The translations under genes were made by a program, and so were the position numbers. From assembly GCA_963792485.1 (NCBI GenBank), contig CAWBWL010000007.1, positions 682,001 to 746,000 of the forward strand: DNA of 64,000 nt, written 5' to 3'. Under the pieces are notes generated by a model. The model was not told the DNA's origin, searched no databases, and saw only the letters and a list, made by a program, of their open reading frames with translations. Origin of the DNA: JANOYJ01 sp963792485 (GTDB lineage Bacteria; Pseudomonadota; Alphaproteobacteria; Rhizobiales; Rhizobiaceae). Below are positions 36,096-45,495 of this stretch, piece after piece (position 1 is the first letter of the stretch; each line of letters starts with the position of its first letter).

Positions 36096-36686
36096 ATGCT
36101 GCGCAACCTCTTCCTCTTCGCCCTCGCCACCACACTCGCCATCGGCGGCGGGTCGTGGCTGACTTTGCGCGCCGTCACCGGGGTTGAGCGCTTTGGCGGC
36201 CTCGAAGTCGGCCTCTGGACCGCCTTCCCCAATTTCGGCACGCCCAATGCCGACCCCTACGCCAAAGCCATTGTCGCGCGCACCGGCTCGCTGCCGCTTG
36301 GCGCGGCGGAGGGTGTGCGGTTTTTCGCCGAAAAGGATTCGGAAGGGCGCGGCCTGATCTTTGGCTGCGATTATGTGATTAACGGACCGAGCCCCCCTGC
36401 CCGGCTCTGGACGCTGTATGCCAGCGCCAATGACGAGGTGCCGCTCGCCGCCAATCCGTCTTGGCCGACGGTGCTGCATTCGCGCCAGATCGTGCGCTTC
36501 ACCGGCAATGACGTTGACATCACCGTCGCGCCGAGCGCGCGTCCCGGCAATTGGCTTGCGGTGAAATCCGCCCGCCCCGGCGCCTATCATCTCATCCTGT
36601 CGCTCTATGACACCCCGGTCGCCTCCAATGCCGGGCTGGTCGACATGAAGTTTCCTGACATTCGCCGGACGGGCTGCAATGGTTAG
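36096..36686 (+). CDS. DUF1214 family membrane-anchored protein
   Basis: 196 residues. An N-terminal signal anchor (1-22) precedes GGLEVGLWTAFPNFGTPNAD, DPYAKAIVARTGSLPLG, then GCDYVINGPSPPARLWTLYA and YHLILSLYDTPVAS. It is the DUF1214 half of a DUF1214/DUF1254 pair common in rhizobia. It overlaps the following DUF1254-like gene by 8 bp. Catalytic role unknown. Confidence 0.85.
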   Translation: MLRNLFLFALATTLAIGGGSWLTLRAVTGVERFGGLEVGLWTAFPNFGTPNADPYAKAIVARTGSLPLGAAEGVRFFAEKDSEGRGLIFGCDYVINGPSPPARLWTLYASANDEVPLAANPSWPTVLHSRQIVRFTGNDVDITVAPSARPGNWLAVKSARPGAYHLILSLYDTPVASNAGLVDMKFPDIRRTGCNG

Positions 36687-37257
36687 CTCCCCTTTCGGCA
36701 CAAGGTTCGGATTTCGGGCCAAGCTCGCCTTCGCCACGCTTGCCGGCCTTGTCGGCGCGGGCATTGTGCATATCGCCACGCTCCTCATCATTCCCGCCGT
36801 TTCCGACATCGACACATGGGGCCGGCTGGCGAGCCTTGGCAATCTCAACGAGTTCCACCGCATCGACCATGGCGGCGTGACGGCCGAATCCATCCGCGCG
36901 CTTGATCCCACCTTCGAGGTCGCCGCCTGCCGGTTTGATCTGCGCAACGGCCCGGTGGAAATCCTCTCCGAGGGCGCCGCCCCGCTCTGGTCGATGTCGA
37001 TCTACAACCGGCGCGGCGAAAACATTTTCTCCGTCAACGACCGCACCGCCAACCAGGCCAGCCTCGGCGTCATCATCGCCACGCCCCTGCAGGTCATCGA
37101 ACTCAAGAAGACCCTCACGCCAGACCTTGAAACCTCGATCGTCGCCGAAAACGAAATCGAGGAAGGCTTCGTCGTGCTCCGCGCCTTTGTTGAAGACAAA
37201 AGCTTCAAACCGCAGGTCACGGCGTTTCTGGAAGGCGCGAGCTGCGATTTGTATTGA
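36679..37257 (+). CDS. DUF1254 family membrane-anchored protein
   Basis: 192 residues. A transmembrane anchor (about 16-38) precedes DTWGRLASLGNLNEFHRIDH, DPTFEVAACRFDLRNGPVEI and APLWSMSIYNRRGENIFSVN. It is the partner of the overlapping DUF1214 gene and is translationally coupled to it. The pair may form one envelope complex; no activity can be assigned. Confidence 0.85.
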   Translation: MVSSPFGTRFGFRAKLAFATLAGLVGAGIVHIATLLIIPAVSDIDTWGRLASLGNLNEFHRIDHGGVTAESIRALDPTFEVAACRFDLRNGPVEILSEGAAPLWSMSIYNRRGENIFSVNDRTANQASLGVIIATPLQVIELKKTLTPDLETSIVAENEIEEGFVVLRAFVEDKSFKPQVTAFLEGASCDLY

Positions 37258-37536
37258 GGGGTGGAGTCGAATTCCGCCACCGAATTCTCGCAGGTAACTG
37301 GAAGAGAAACGTGGACTGCGGATGCCGTGCTGCAAGCGAGTGCCATCAAGGAAGGCTCAATGAGGACCGCCGCTTCAACCATCGACGAACTTTGCGTCTT
37401 CATCGCTCTCTCTCATCGTCAGTGAGTATCCAGGCCCAAGCCAGAAGGCAATTGCGAAAAAAAATTGCCGGCACGGAATAACTGGCTAATCAGTGCGTTC
37501 TCCGCGCATCACTTGGAAATGCGAAAGGAGACAACC

Positions 37537-37770
37537 ATGCAGACCCAATCCCAGATTTTTACCATCCATTCTGGCGCGAAATCGCGTGAACTCGAAGCGC
37601 TTGCCAGCGAACGCGCACTGCTTGATCAAAAGCTCGAAACCTGGCGCGATCTCATGAGCGCCGCCGACGACGGCATGCACGGCGACATAAACATCGATCC
37701 GGAGCGCATCACGGCGCGGCTCGACGCCGTGGAGGCGAGGATCGCGATGCTGCGCCGCCGCCTCCACTGA
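37537..37770 (+). CDS. Small coiled-coil protein
   Basis: 77 residues from MQTQSQIFTIHSG, preceded by the strong site AAAGGAGACAACC; the open frame further upstream lacks coding character. Heptad-like LEALASERALLDQKLETW and RLDAVEARIAMLRRRL predict a short antiparallel coiled coil. A strong terminator starts 24 bp after the stop, so it is probably a separately transcribed small protein. Function unknown. Confidence 0.75.
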   Translation: MQTQSQIFTIHSGAKSRELEALASERALLDQKLETWRDLMSAADDGMHGDINIDPERITARLDAVEARIAMLRRRLH

Positions 37771-37794
37771 CTGGCGGTCTGATTGAAGGAACAA

Positions 37795-37824
37795 AGAGGC
37801 GCGGGCCATCCGCGCCTCTTTTTT
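37795..37824 (+). terminator. Rho-independent terminator after the small coiled protein
   Basis: A 10-bp perfect stem (AGAGGCGCGG 37795-37804, CCGCGCCTCT 37810-37819) with a 5-nt loop, followed by TTTTT. Confidence 0.92.
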
Positions 37825-37973
37825 GCTGCGCTGCGCGTCTGCCTGAGGCGAAAAGCCAAGCAAAATCAGATGGAACTCAAGGCAAAGCGCGGAAATGTCG
37901 TTAGCCGAGGAATAATCTGCCGACGGGCGCGTTCTCCCCTTCGTGACAGTTTCATGACGAAGAGGATCGAACG

Positions 37974-39899
37974 ATGCCCACTCCCCGCTCACCCCAAGCC
38001 GCTGTGGTCACAATGACCAGGTTAGAATCCTCTTCAGAAGCCGAGCCTGACGATGCGTCGATGGCGCACCTGCGCCCTCTCACGCGAGCGCTGGCCGCCA
38101 ATGGCTGGGCCATCGCCGTCTCGCTCGCCGCCGCCGCCGCCATCTGGTTCCTGCCGCAGGCGCTGACCGCGGATGCGCGCATGTGCCTGCTGGTGACCGC
38201 GCTCTGCATCGCCGGCTGGACGCTGACGCGCATCCCCGACTCGCTCATCGCCATCGGCGGCGCGCTCGCGCTGGTAATGAGCGGCGCGATGAAATCCGAA
38301 CAGCTTTATGCCGCGCTCGGCAGCGAACTGGTCTGGCTGCTGGTCGCCGCCTTCGTTATCGCCGCCATCCTGAAGTCGAGCGGCCTGATGGAACTCGCGG
38401 TGGCGCGCGCCACCCGCCCGTTCCATTCGGTGACCGGCGTGTTCCACGCGCTCGCCTTCCTGATCGCGGCAACGGCCTTCTTCATTCCCTCGACCTCGGG
38501 GCGCGCCGCGCTGCTGCTGCCGGTCTATGTCGCGCTCGTGCCGGCGATGCCCGATCGCAGGCTCGTGCGCCCGCTGGCGCTGCTGTTTCCGTCGGTCATT
38601 CTTCTGTCGGCAGGCGGCTCGCTGATCGGCGCCGGTGCACATCTGATCGCCGCCGACACCATTGCGCGCGCGGGCGGCGGCTTGATTGGTTATCTGGAGT
38701 GGATGCTGCTCGCCTTCCCGTTCGCCATTGTCACGAGCCTTGTGTCGGTGTGGCTGATCATCGCGCTCTTCGTGCCACGCGAATTGCGCAGCCTCAGGAT
38801 CGAGACGGACAATGCGCAAACACAGCCGCTCGACGCGCGCCAGAAGCGCCTGGCACTTGCGATGATGGCGATCATCGGCATGTGGCTGACGCAGGCCTGG
38901 CACGGGCTCGACATCGCCATCGTCGCGCTCGCTGGCGCCATGCTGATGCTGACGCGGCCGTTCACCGACAAGAAGCCGAAGGAGATTTTCCGCAGCATCG
39001 AAATGGAGCTGATCCTGTTCATGACCGCGACGGTGGTCATCGCCGATGCGATGACGGTCTCCGGCGCCGACAAGTTTCTCGCGGCCGGCGCGATGGCGGT
39101 GCTGCCCGCGCAGATGACAGGGTCGCGGCCGGTCGTGGTGATCTTCATGGCCGTGGTCGCGGTGGCCGCGCATCTCGTCATCAATTCGCGCAGCGCCCGT
39201 GCCGCCATCCTCATTCCGGCGGTCGCCCTGCCGGTTGCCGATTTCGGCCATGATGTGCGCCTGATCGTGCTGATGACAGTGCTGGGCACGGGCTTCTGCC
39301 AGACAATGATGGCGAGCGCCAAGCCGGTCGCGCTGTATGGCGGCCACGAGACGGCGCCGTTCATGCAAAAGGACCTGATGCGCCTTGCCGCGCCGCTGAT
39401 GCCGGCAGTGACCGTGCTGCTCGTCGTCTTCGCGCTTGCGGTCTGGCCGCACCAACTTGGTTCGCCCGTGCTGCGTGCAATGGCACCGGCTGCGGCGACA
39501 GAGCAGCTCCCGGCGGCCAAACCGCTGGCGGACGAATATCCGCGGCCGCTGATGTCAGAGCAGGTTGCCTTGCAGCCAATGCCGGGCGCGTTGTGCACCA
39601 GTGGCGAGCTGCGCACCGTCATGCACGCCACGATCGGCGAGCGCCGCATGTGGGCCGCAGGCTGGTGGCATGTGTGGAACCGGCTGCGCAAGGACGGCGT
39701 GCCGGTGGAGCGTGACGCGGTGAAGACGCTGTACCGCAGCGGCGACATGGTGACGCTGCGCGACTACAGCACCGAAATTGCCTTGATGCGAGCAGACGCG
39801 AACGCCGTCGCGGCGGCATTCGCGGCCTGCCGGGGCGATACCGCGCTGCCCACACAGGGCTCGGCGATACCGCTTCCCGAACCGCGACCGGCATCGTGA
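37974..39899 (+). CDS. SLC13-type anion permease with C-terminal soluble extension
   Basis: 641 residues. About twelve transmembrane helices fill residues 40-500, with SLC13/DASS features such as FFIPSTSGRAALLLPVYVAL in the first half and AAHLVINSRSARAAILIPAV in the second, both re-entrant substrate/sodium motifs. After the last helix (about 495) some 140 residues continue as a Pro/Ala linker and a small soluble domain (LCTSGELRTVMHATIGERRM, AGWWHVWNRLRKDGVPVERD), not usual for the family. The preceding AAGAGGATCGAACG fits a ribosome-binding site. The glycerate kinase gene after its terminator suggests an organic-acid substrate. Confidence 0.88.
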   Translation: MPTPRSPQAAVVTMTRLESSSEAEPDDASMAHLRPLTRALAANGWAIAVSLAAAAAIWFLPQALTADARMCLLVTALCIAGWTLTRIPDSLIAIGGALALVMSGAMKSEQLYAALGSELVWLLVAAFVIAAILKSSGLMELAVARATRPFHSVTGVFHALAFLIAATAFFIPSTSGRAALLLPVYVALVPAMPDRRLVRPLALLFPSVILLSAGGSLIGAGAHLIAADTIARAGGGLIGYLEWMLLAFPFAIVTSLVSVWLIIALFVPRELRSLRIETDNAQTQPLDARQKRLALAMMAIIGMWLTQAWHGLDIAIVALAGAMLMLTRPFTDKKPKEIFRSIEMELILFMTATVVIADAMTVSGADKFLAAGAMAVLPAQMTGSRPVVVIFMAVVAVAAHLVINSRSARAAILIPAVALPVADFGHDVRLIVLMTVLGTGFCQTMMASAKPVALYGGHETAPFMQKDLMRLAAPLMPAVTVLLVVFALAVWPHQLGSPVLRAMAPAAATEQLPAAKPLADEYPRPLMSEQVALQPMPGALCTSGELRTVMHATIGERRMWAAGWWHVWNRLRKDGVPVERDAVKTLYRSGDMVTLRDYSTEIALMRADANAVAAAFAACRGDTALPTQGSAIPLPEPRPAS

Positions 39900-39925
39900 A
39901 AACCAACAACATGCCGGGACCTGGT

Positions 39926-39950
39926 GGCCGCCTTCGGGCGGCCTCTTTTC
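39926..39950 (+). terminator. Rho-independent terminator after the SLC13 gene
   Basis: GGCCGCC (39926-39932), loop TTCG, GGCGGCC (39937-39943), then TCTTTTCT; a stable UUCG-type tetraloop. Confidence 0.88.
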
Positions 39951-40019
39951 TACAGGTCCGGTCGGGAATAAACTTCGCCGGCGTCCGTTCTCCTTCCATT
40001 GCAACCAAAGGAGATAACC

Positions 40020-41179
40020 ATGTCCATGACCGTTCTCATAGCGCCCTCGGGCTTCAAGGAATCCCTCGATGTCGACGAAGTCTGCAAGGCGATTGCCGAC
40101 GGCGTGCGGCGCGCCATCCCCGATGCGCGGGTTCTGGAAGCGCCGATGGTCGACGGCGGCGAAGGCTTCACCAAGGCCATCGTCAACGCGACAGGAGGCA
40201 CGATGCATGCCGTCACCGTGACGGGTCCCGTCGGCCAGCCGGTCGAAGCCTTCTTCGGCATGATGGGCGCAACGCACGCAAAGACGGCCATCATCGAAAT
40301 GGCTGCCGCCGCTGGACTTCGCCTCGTGCCGCGCGACATGCGCGATCCAGCAAGAACCACGAGCGTTGGTGTTGGCCAGCTCATTCTTGCAGCGCTCGAC
40401 GCCGGCGCGGAGCGCATTCTCATCGGCTGCGGCGACAGCGGCATCAATGACGGCGGCGCCGGCATGGCGCAGGCGCTCGGCGCGCCGCTTGCTGGAAAGC
40501 GCCGGGATGCGAGATCGGACAGGGCGGCGGCGCGCTCGCCGGACTCGCCACCATCGACATGACGGGCATCGACCCGCGCATAGCCGAAACGCGGATCGAC
40601 GTTGCCGTGAACTGGCACAATGTGCTGCTCGGGCCGCGCGGTGTCGCCCGGGTGTTCGGCCCGCAGAAGGGTGCGACGCCGGAACAGGTCGAACAACTCG
40701 AACAGGCGCTCGAGACATACGCCGCCGTCATCCGGCGTGATCTGGAACTCGATATCGGCAAAGCCAATGGCTCTGGCGCTTCCGGCGGTCTTGGCGCCGG
40801 ACTTGTCGCCTTCGCCGGAGCAAAACTGCATCCGCGCTTCGATGTCGTCATGCAGTATCTGGAATTCGACGCACTTCTCGGCGAGGCGGATTTGCTGATC
40901 ACGGCTGAAGGTTCGCTCGACGGCCAGAGCCCGTTCGGCAAGGTGCCGTGCGAGGTCGCGCGCCGCGCGCGGGAAAAGGGTATCCCCGTCATCGCCCTTG
41001 CGGGCACTATCGGCAAAGGCGCGCAGACGACCTTCGAGAACGGGATCGACGCCTTCGCCTCGATCGTCAAGCGGCCATGCACGCTGGAGGAAGCGATCGC
41101 CAAGGGCGAGAAGCTGCTGCGCCACGCGGCGGAAGACGCAATGCGCATGGTGCTCATCGGCATGCGGCTGGCGGCGTAG
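40020..41179 (+). CDS. Glycerate kinase (GlxK/GarK type), two frameshifts
   Basis: ATG 40020 after AAGGAGATAACC. N-terminal MSMTVLIAPSGFKESLDVDE and GGEGFTKAIVNATGG, then GVGQLILAALDAGAERILIG and DSGINDGGAGMAQALGA; C-terminal NVLLGPRGVARVFGPQKGAT and LITAEGSLDGQSPFGKVPCE. These are the signatures of glycerate 2-kinase, which feeds glycerate into glycolysis. Extra bases near 40486 and 40505 break the frame around RLLESAGCEIGQGGGALA. Their removal gives 385 residues, the usual length. Confidence 0.88.
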
Positions 41180-41363
41180 GTCACCGCCCCGGAATTCGCT
41201 GACCGCACACCCAATCGACAATCGCCCAGTAAACGTGGCGGCGGGACAGCGGCTTGCTGATGCTGTGGCAATGAAGTGCGCCGCGACATGATTTCCTGCG
41301 ATTGACTGGCAGCCACAACGGTCCCACACTCCGCCGCTCATCCGGACAGACAGGGAGCTTGCC

Positions 41364-43127
41364 ATGCAACAATTCCACACTGCGCCGCTTGGCTTGGCTG
41401 CCCGCGTCAAGCTTGCCGCCGCGTTGGCGCTCTTGAGCCTTACCTTCGCCCAGGCCCAGACCGTCGTCCCCGCGCCGGAGATCGGCACCGGGCGCATCGC
41501 CAATCACGCTGAGACCACAAAGCTCGACATGGTTGCCGCCGCCAATCCGCTGGCGGCCAAGGCCGGCAAGGACATTCTGGCGGCGGGCGGCAGCGCTGTG
41601 GATGCGGCGATTGCAGTGCAGCTGGTGCTCAATCTCGTCGAGCCGCAGAGTTCGGGCCTCGGCGGCGGCGCGTTTCTCATTCATTTCGACGGCACGAACA
41701 TGGCAACCCTCGACGGGCGCGAGACGGCTCCGGCCGCCGCCATTCCCGAGCGTTTCCTGTGGGCGGATGGCAAACCGGCAGAGTTCTACGCTGCCGTCAT
41801 CGGCGGGCGCTCGGTCGGCGTGCCCGGCACGCCGCGCCTCCTCGAAGCCGCGCACAGGAAATGGGGCAAACTGCCCTGGGCCAAGCTGTTCGATCCCGCC
41901 ATCGCAATCGCCGAAAACGGCTTCAACATCTCCCCGCGCCTTGCGGGCCTCATCGCCAAAGACAAGTTCCTCTCCCGCGACCCGCTCGCCAAGGCGCTTT
42001 ACTTCAACGAAGACGGCTCGCCCAAGGCTGCCGGCACGCCGCTCAAAAACCCGGCCATGGCGGCGACGCTGCGCGCGCTTGCGCAGGGCGGCGCGGATGC
42101 GTTTTACAGCGGCGCGATTGCCGACGATATTGTCGCGACGGTCACCACCCATCCAGCCAATCCCGGCGACATGACGCTGGACGATTTGAAAGCCTACAAG
42201 ACAGTCGAGCGCCCTGCCGTCTGCGGCCCTTATCGGGGCAGGAAAATCTGCGGCATGGGCCCGCCCAGCTCCGGCGCGGTCGCAGTGCTGCAAACGCTCA
42301 GCGCGCTTGAGGGCCAGAACATGGCCGCCATGCCGGCCGGTCCTGATGCGGCGCATTTGATCGCCGAAGCCGAGCGCCTCGCCTTTGCCGACCGGGCGCA
42401 ATATCTGGCCGATCCCGATTTCGTCTCCGTCCCGCTTGAGGGCCTCCTTGATCCGGATTATCTCAAAGCGCGCGCCGCCCTTGTCGATCCCGCCAAATCC
42501 ATGGGCACGGCCAAGCCGGGCGAGCCGCCGCGCAAGAAGGCTGAGTTTTTCGCGCCGTCCGACGGCATCGAGTTCGGCACCAGCCATATCGCCATCATCG
42601 ACCGCTTCGGCAATGCCGTTTCGATGACCACAACCATTGAGGATGCGTTCGGCGCGCGGCTGATGACCAAGAGCGGGTTCCTCCTCAACAATGAGCTGAC
42701 CGATTTTTCCTTCCAGCCCATCAAGGACGGCCTGCCGGTCGCCAACCGCGTCGAGCCCGGCAAACGCCCGCGCAGCTCCATGGCGCCGACGATAGTCCTC
42801 GATGAAAACGGCAAGCTCCTCGCCGTCACCGGCTCCCCCGGCGGCAGCCTCATCATCAATTTCGTGGTCAAAACACTTGTCGCCCTGATCGACTGGAAAC
42901 TAGACCCGCAGATCGCCGTCGACCTCCCCAATTTCGGAAGCCGCAACGGCCCGACCGAGCTTGAAATGGGCACGGAAGCGGAAAGCTGGAAACCCGCCCT
43001 CGAAGCCAAGGGCCACACGGTCAAACTGATCGAAATGACCTCAGGGATACAGGCGATTGTGGTGACCAAAGACGGGTTTGTGGGCGGCGCAGATTCACGG
43101 CGCGAGGGTGTGGCGATCGGGAATTAG
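41364..43127 (+). CDS. ggt: Gamma-glutamyltransferase
   Basis: 587 residues. A signal peptide (about 1-32) precedes the large subunit with SSGLGGGAFLIHFDG. The autoprocessing nucleophile is Thr406 in IEFGTSHIAIID, which becomes the N-terminus of the small subunit; SPGGSLIINFVVKTLVALID is the conserved SPGG region. It cleaves glutathione and other gamma-glutamyl compounds in the periplasm. GACAGGGAGCTTGCC precedes the ATG. Intact. Confidence 0.95.
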   Translation: MQQFHTAPLGLAARVKLAAALALLSLTFAQAQTVVPAPEIGTGRIANHAETTKLDMVAAANPLAAKAGKDILAAGGSAVDAAIAVQLVLNLVEPQSSGLGGGAFLIHFDGTNMATLDGRETAPAAAIPERFLWADGKPAEFYAAVIGGRSVGVPGTPRLLEAAHRKWGKLPWAKLFDPAIAIAENGFNISPRLAGLIAKDKFLSRDPLAKALYFNEDGSPKAAGTPLKNPAMAATLRALAQGGADAFYSGAIADDIVATVTTHPANPGDMTLDDLKAYKTVERPAVCGPYRGRKICGMGPPSSGAVAVLQTLSALEGQNMAAMPAGPDAAHLIAEAERLAFADRAQYLADPDFVSVPLEGLLDPDYLKARAALVDPAKSMGTAKPGEPPRKKAEFFAPSDGIEFGTSHIAIIDRFGNAVSMTTTIEDAFGARLMTKSGFLLNNELTDFSFQPIKDGLPVANRVEPGKRPRSSMAPTIVLDENGKLLAVTGSPGGSLIINFVVKTLVALIDWKLDPQIAVDLPNFGSRNGPTELEMGTEAESWKPALEAKGHTVKLIEMTSGIQAIVVTKDGFVGGADSRREGVAIGN

Positions 43128-43131
43128 GAAC

Positions 43132-43650
43132 TCACGTCTTCGTTTGCTTGTCGGCCGGGATCGGGCAGTTGCTGCAGACGCGATCATCACATAGGCGACA
43201 AAGCGTGCGGCGTTCCATATCCGTCGTCTCCATTGAAGACAGCATTTTGTGCAGGAGAGCAGCAAATGTCTCCTGCTCGGCGCCAGTCAACGGCGCCAAA
43301 AGCGGCCGGATGGCGGCAAGGCGTCCCTTTAGGATTTCCTCGCGAAGGGCTTGGCCCCGCTTGCTGAGGTATAGCGCGATCGCCCGTTTATCGCGTCCTT
43401 CGCGACGTTCAACGAGGTCATCTGCGACAAGCCGGTCAACGAGGCGCACTGCCCCCGGATGAGACAAGCCAAGAATGCGTCGCAATTGATCGTTGGACGG
43501 GCCGGAGCCGTATCCGATGACGACGAGCGCCGCAGGCGTTTCACCAGCGTGGCTGAGGATGTCGCGCGCTGTGTCCTCGATGCGGTCGGCGACCGCAAGC
43601 CCGACAACGCCGAGCAGATTGGCAGTACGGTTGATCATCCGTCGAAGCAT
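43132..43650 (-). CDS. MarR-family regulator with C-terminal cysteine cluster
   Basis: 172 residues from MLRRMINRTANLLGVVG (a Met four codons later is equally possible; upstream codons overlap operator DNA). Winged helix: NDQLRRILGLSHPGAVRLVD and LVERREGRDKRAIALYLSKR. The C-terminus carries four cysteines, CRLC-DDRV-CSNC, which could bind a metal or respond to oxidants. Divergent from a VOC gene, with two operator palindromes between them. The stop lies 4 bp from the convergent ggt stop. Confidence 0.88.
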   Translation of the reverse strand: MLRRMINRTANLLGVVGLAVADRIEDTARDILSHAGETPAALVVIGYGSGPSNDQLRRILGLSHPGAVRLVDRLVADDLVERREGRDKRAIALYLSKRGQALREEILKGRLAAIRPLLAPLTGAEQETFAALLHKMLSSMETTDMERRTLCRLCDDRVCSNCPIPADKQTKT

Positions 43651-43652
43651 AC

Positions 43653-43703
43653 GTGCGGTGCGCACATTTTTCAACTTGACAATATGTGCGTAGCGCACAT
43701 ATT
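43653..43703. promoter_or_regulatory. Two MarR-type operators in the divergent promoter
   Basis: Site 1: AATATGTGCG-TAG-CGCACATATT, a perfect 10-bp inverted repeat with 3-bp spacer (43681-43703). Site 2: GTGCG-GTG-CGCAC (43653-43665), the same core and spacing, just upstream of the regulator start. Expected to bind the adjacent MarR protein. Confidence 0.8.
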
Positions 43704-43734
43704 TGGTGGCGGAGCCCAAGAATAGGAGGTTTGA

Positions 43735-44112
43735 ATGATTGACCACGTTTCAATCGGCGTCAGCGATATTTCGCGGACAAGAAAGTTTTACGACGCTGTA
43801 CTCAAGCCGCTCGGATATTCCTGCCTCAGCGAAGACGCCGCCTCACTCGGCTATGGCAAAGATCAGGTGCAACTTTGGACGAACATGGCCCAAAAGCCGA
43901 TCAAGCCGGACATGGAATCAGGCTTGCATTTCTGCTTCGCCGCACCAAGCCGCAAGAGTGTCGACACCTTCCACAAGGCGGCCTTGGCCGCCGGAGGCCG
44001 TGACAATGGAGAGCCTGGTCTGAGGGCGGACTATGGCGAGAACTACTACGCTGCGTTCGTTGTCGATCCGGACGGATATCGCATCGAGGCTTACTGCAAC
44101 CAAGCAGGTTGA
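43735..44112 (+). CDS. VOC-family (glyoxalase-like) protein
   Basis: 125 residues, MIDHVSIGVSDISRTRKFYD to DPDGYRIEAYCNQAG, with AATAGGAGGTTTGA upstream. His4 and the C-terminal Glu in YRIEAYC are in metal-ligand positions of the fold; GLHFCFAAPSRKSVDTFHKA links the halves. It is the target of the divergent marR system. Substrate unknown. The ogt gene follows after 53 bp. Confidence 0.88.
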   Translation: MIDHVSIGVSDISRTRKFYDAVLKPLGYSCLSEDAASLGYGKDQVQLWTNMAQKPIKPDMESGLHFCFAAPSRKSVDTFHKAALAAGGRDNGEPGLRADYGENYYAAFVVDPDGYRIEAYCNQAG

Positions 44113-44165
44113 ACCTGCTTCCGCTGAGGACGCCCCGGGAAGTGTCTTGAAAATGGCGCACGATC

Positions 44166-44747
44166 GTGGGTGATTCTCAACCCATGGTGCACTTCACGCT
44201 TTTCCCGACCGCGCTCGGCGACTGCGGCATCGCCTGGCGCGGTGACACGGTCGTGGCAACGTGCTTGCCGGACAAAAGCTCTGCTGACACTGCTGGCCGC
44301 TTGGCGGCGCGGATCGGCGCGACGAAGGGCGAGCCGCCGCCTGCCATCCGGCGCGCCATTGCGTCGATAACTGCGCTGCTTGAAGGAGAAAGAACGGATC
44401 TCTCATTCATCGCCTGTGACTGCAGCAGGATTGATCCGTTCGCAGCAAAGGTCTACGCCGCCACGCGCGCTATCCCGGCCGGCGAGACGCTGACCTATGG
44501 CGCCATCGCTGAGCAACTCGGCGATAAGCTGCTTGCCCAGAATGTCGGGCAAGCGCTCGGCCGCAATCCCTTTCCGATCATCGTCCCGTGTCATCGCGTT
44601 ATTGGCGCGAACAGCAAACTCACCGGCTTTTCGGCCAATGGCGGCGTTGAGACCAAGCTCAGGATGCTCGCGATCGAGGGTGCGCGGATCGGCGAAGCGC
44701 CGGGGCTGTTCGATGATCTGCCGCTGGCGGTGAAGCCGCTTGGATGA
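44166..44747 (+). CDS. ogt: Methylated-DNA-[protein]-cysteine S-methyltransferase
   Basis: 193 residues (an internal Met at 44184 is an alternative start). The active-site motif IIVPCHRVIG contains Cys142, which accepts the methyl group from O6-methylguanine. The helix-turn-helix segment precedes it (TLTYGAIAEQLGD, NVGQALGRNPFPI). Probably co-transcribed with the VOC gene and so under MarR control, which would link it to a chemical stress response. Confidence 0.92.
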   Translation: MGDSQPMVHFTLFPTALGDCGIAWRGDTVVATCLPDKSSADTAGRLAARIGATKGEPPPAIRRAIASITALLEGERTDLSFIACDCSRIDPFAAKVYAATRAIPAGETLTYGAIAEQLGDKLLAQNVGQALGRNPFPIIVPCHRVIGANSKLTGFSANGGVETKLRMLAIEGARIGEAPGLFDDLPLAVKPLG

Positions 44748-44952
44748 TGCTTCTCAATCATCGCGAACTTCTGCGAGCGTGCCGCGCTGCTCCATCTCAC
44801 TGTGGTGGGTCAGTCTGTATTTCCGCAGTCTGAATCGCTCCTGTCAGCATGTCTGCTGAACCCCGAAAGCTGATAGTAATAACAAGACGCGATTGACCCT
44901 TTGCGGACATCTCAGTGCATTGCGGCCAAAGTCAGCTCAGAGCCCTTAGCGG

Positions 44953-45438
44953 TCACCTCGTCATTGCGGCTTCACATTCAGTAGCCAGCTCCTGAATGAC
45001 GGATCGCTCAGGCTTCCCGGCACCGAGATGAATGTGCCGCAGTTCATCCATGAAGATGTCCCACATCGACGGGCCACCATCTTCCAGCAAATGTGCGCGC
45101 ACCGACAGCTCGCGCGAAACGGGGGTATGCCGCACCCCCCATGCTCCCATGGTGGCAAGCATCGGCACCAACTGGATCGCCGGTTCGGTCAGGCTATAGA
45201 TCGTCTTCTGCTTATGGGTTGGATCTTGGTCTGTTGAAAGCAGCCCGGCGTTGACCAGCTTCCTCAAGCGATTGGCCAAAATGTTCGACGCGATCCCCTC
45301 TTCGGAGTTGTTCAGCAGATCGCGGTAGTGGCGCCTCGATCCGAACATGACATCGCGAATGACGATGAGACTCCATCGATCCCCCAGTGTTTCCAACGTA
45401 AGATTGATCGGGCATCCCGACCGCCCCGGCTTGACCAT
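44953..45438 (-). CDS. HxlR-family transcriptional regulator
   Basis: 161 residues from MVKPGRSGCPINLTLETLGD; longer open codons upstream lie in the operator region. HxlR hallmarks: Cys in SGCPI, LGDRWSLIVIRDVMFGSRRH, LLNNSEEGIASNILANRLRK and KTIYSLTEPAIQLVPMLATM. It carries a longer C-terminus than minimal HxlR proteins. Divergent from a YCII-like gene. Confidence 0.9.
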   Translation of the reverse strand: MVKPGRSGCPINLTLETLGDRWSLIVIRDVMFGSRRHYRDLLNNSEEGIASNILANRLRKLVNAGLLSTDQDPTHKQKTIYSLTEPAIQLVPMLATMGAWGVRHTPVSRELSVRAHLLEDGGPSMWDIFMDELRHIHLGAGKPERSVIQELATECEAAMTR

Positions 45439-45495
45439 TGTTCGCAACTCCTGCCGCACTGCTTGCAAAATAGGGACGGTTATGATAAATCGCAA

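Noticed and set aside
38034..39455. Long open frame (473 codons) antisense to the SLC13 gene
   Set aside because: Its product is extremely Arg/His/Gln/Gly-rich with no hydrophobic core, as expected for the complement of a GC-rich membrane protein gene.
41181..42587. 468-codon open frame antisense to gamma-glutamyltransferase
   Set aside because: Low-complexity Arg/Gly-rich translation and complete overlap with a well-supported gene.
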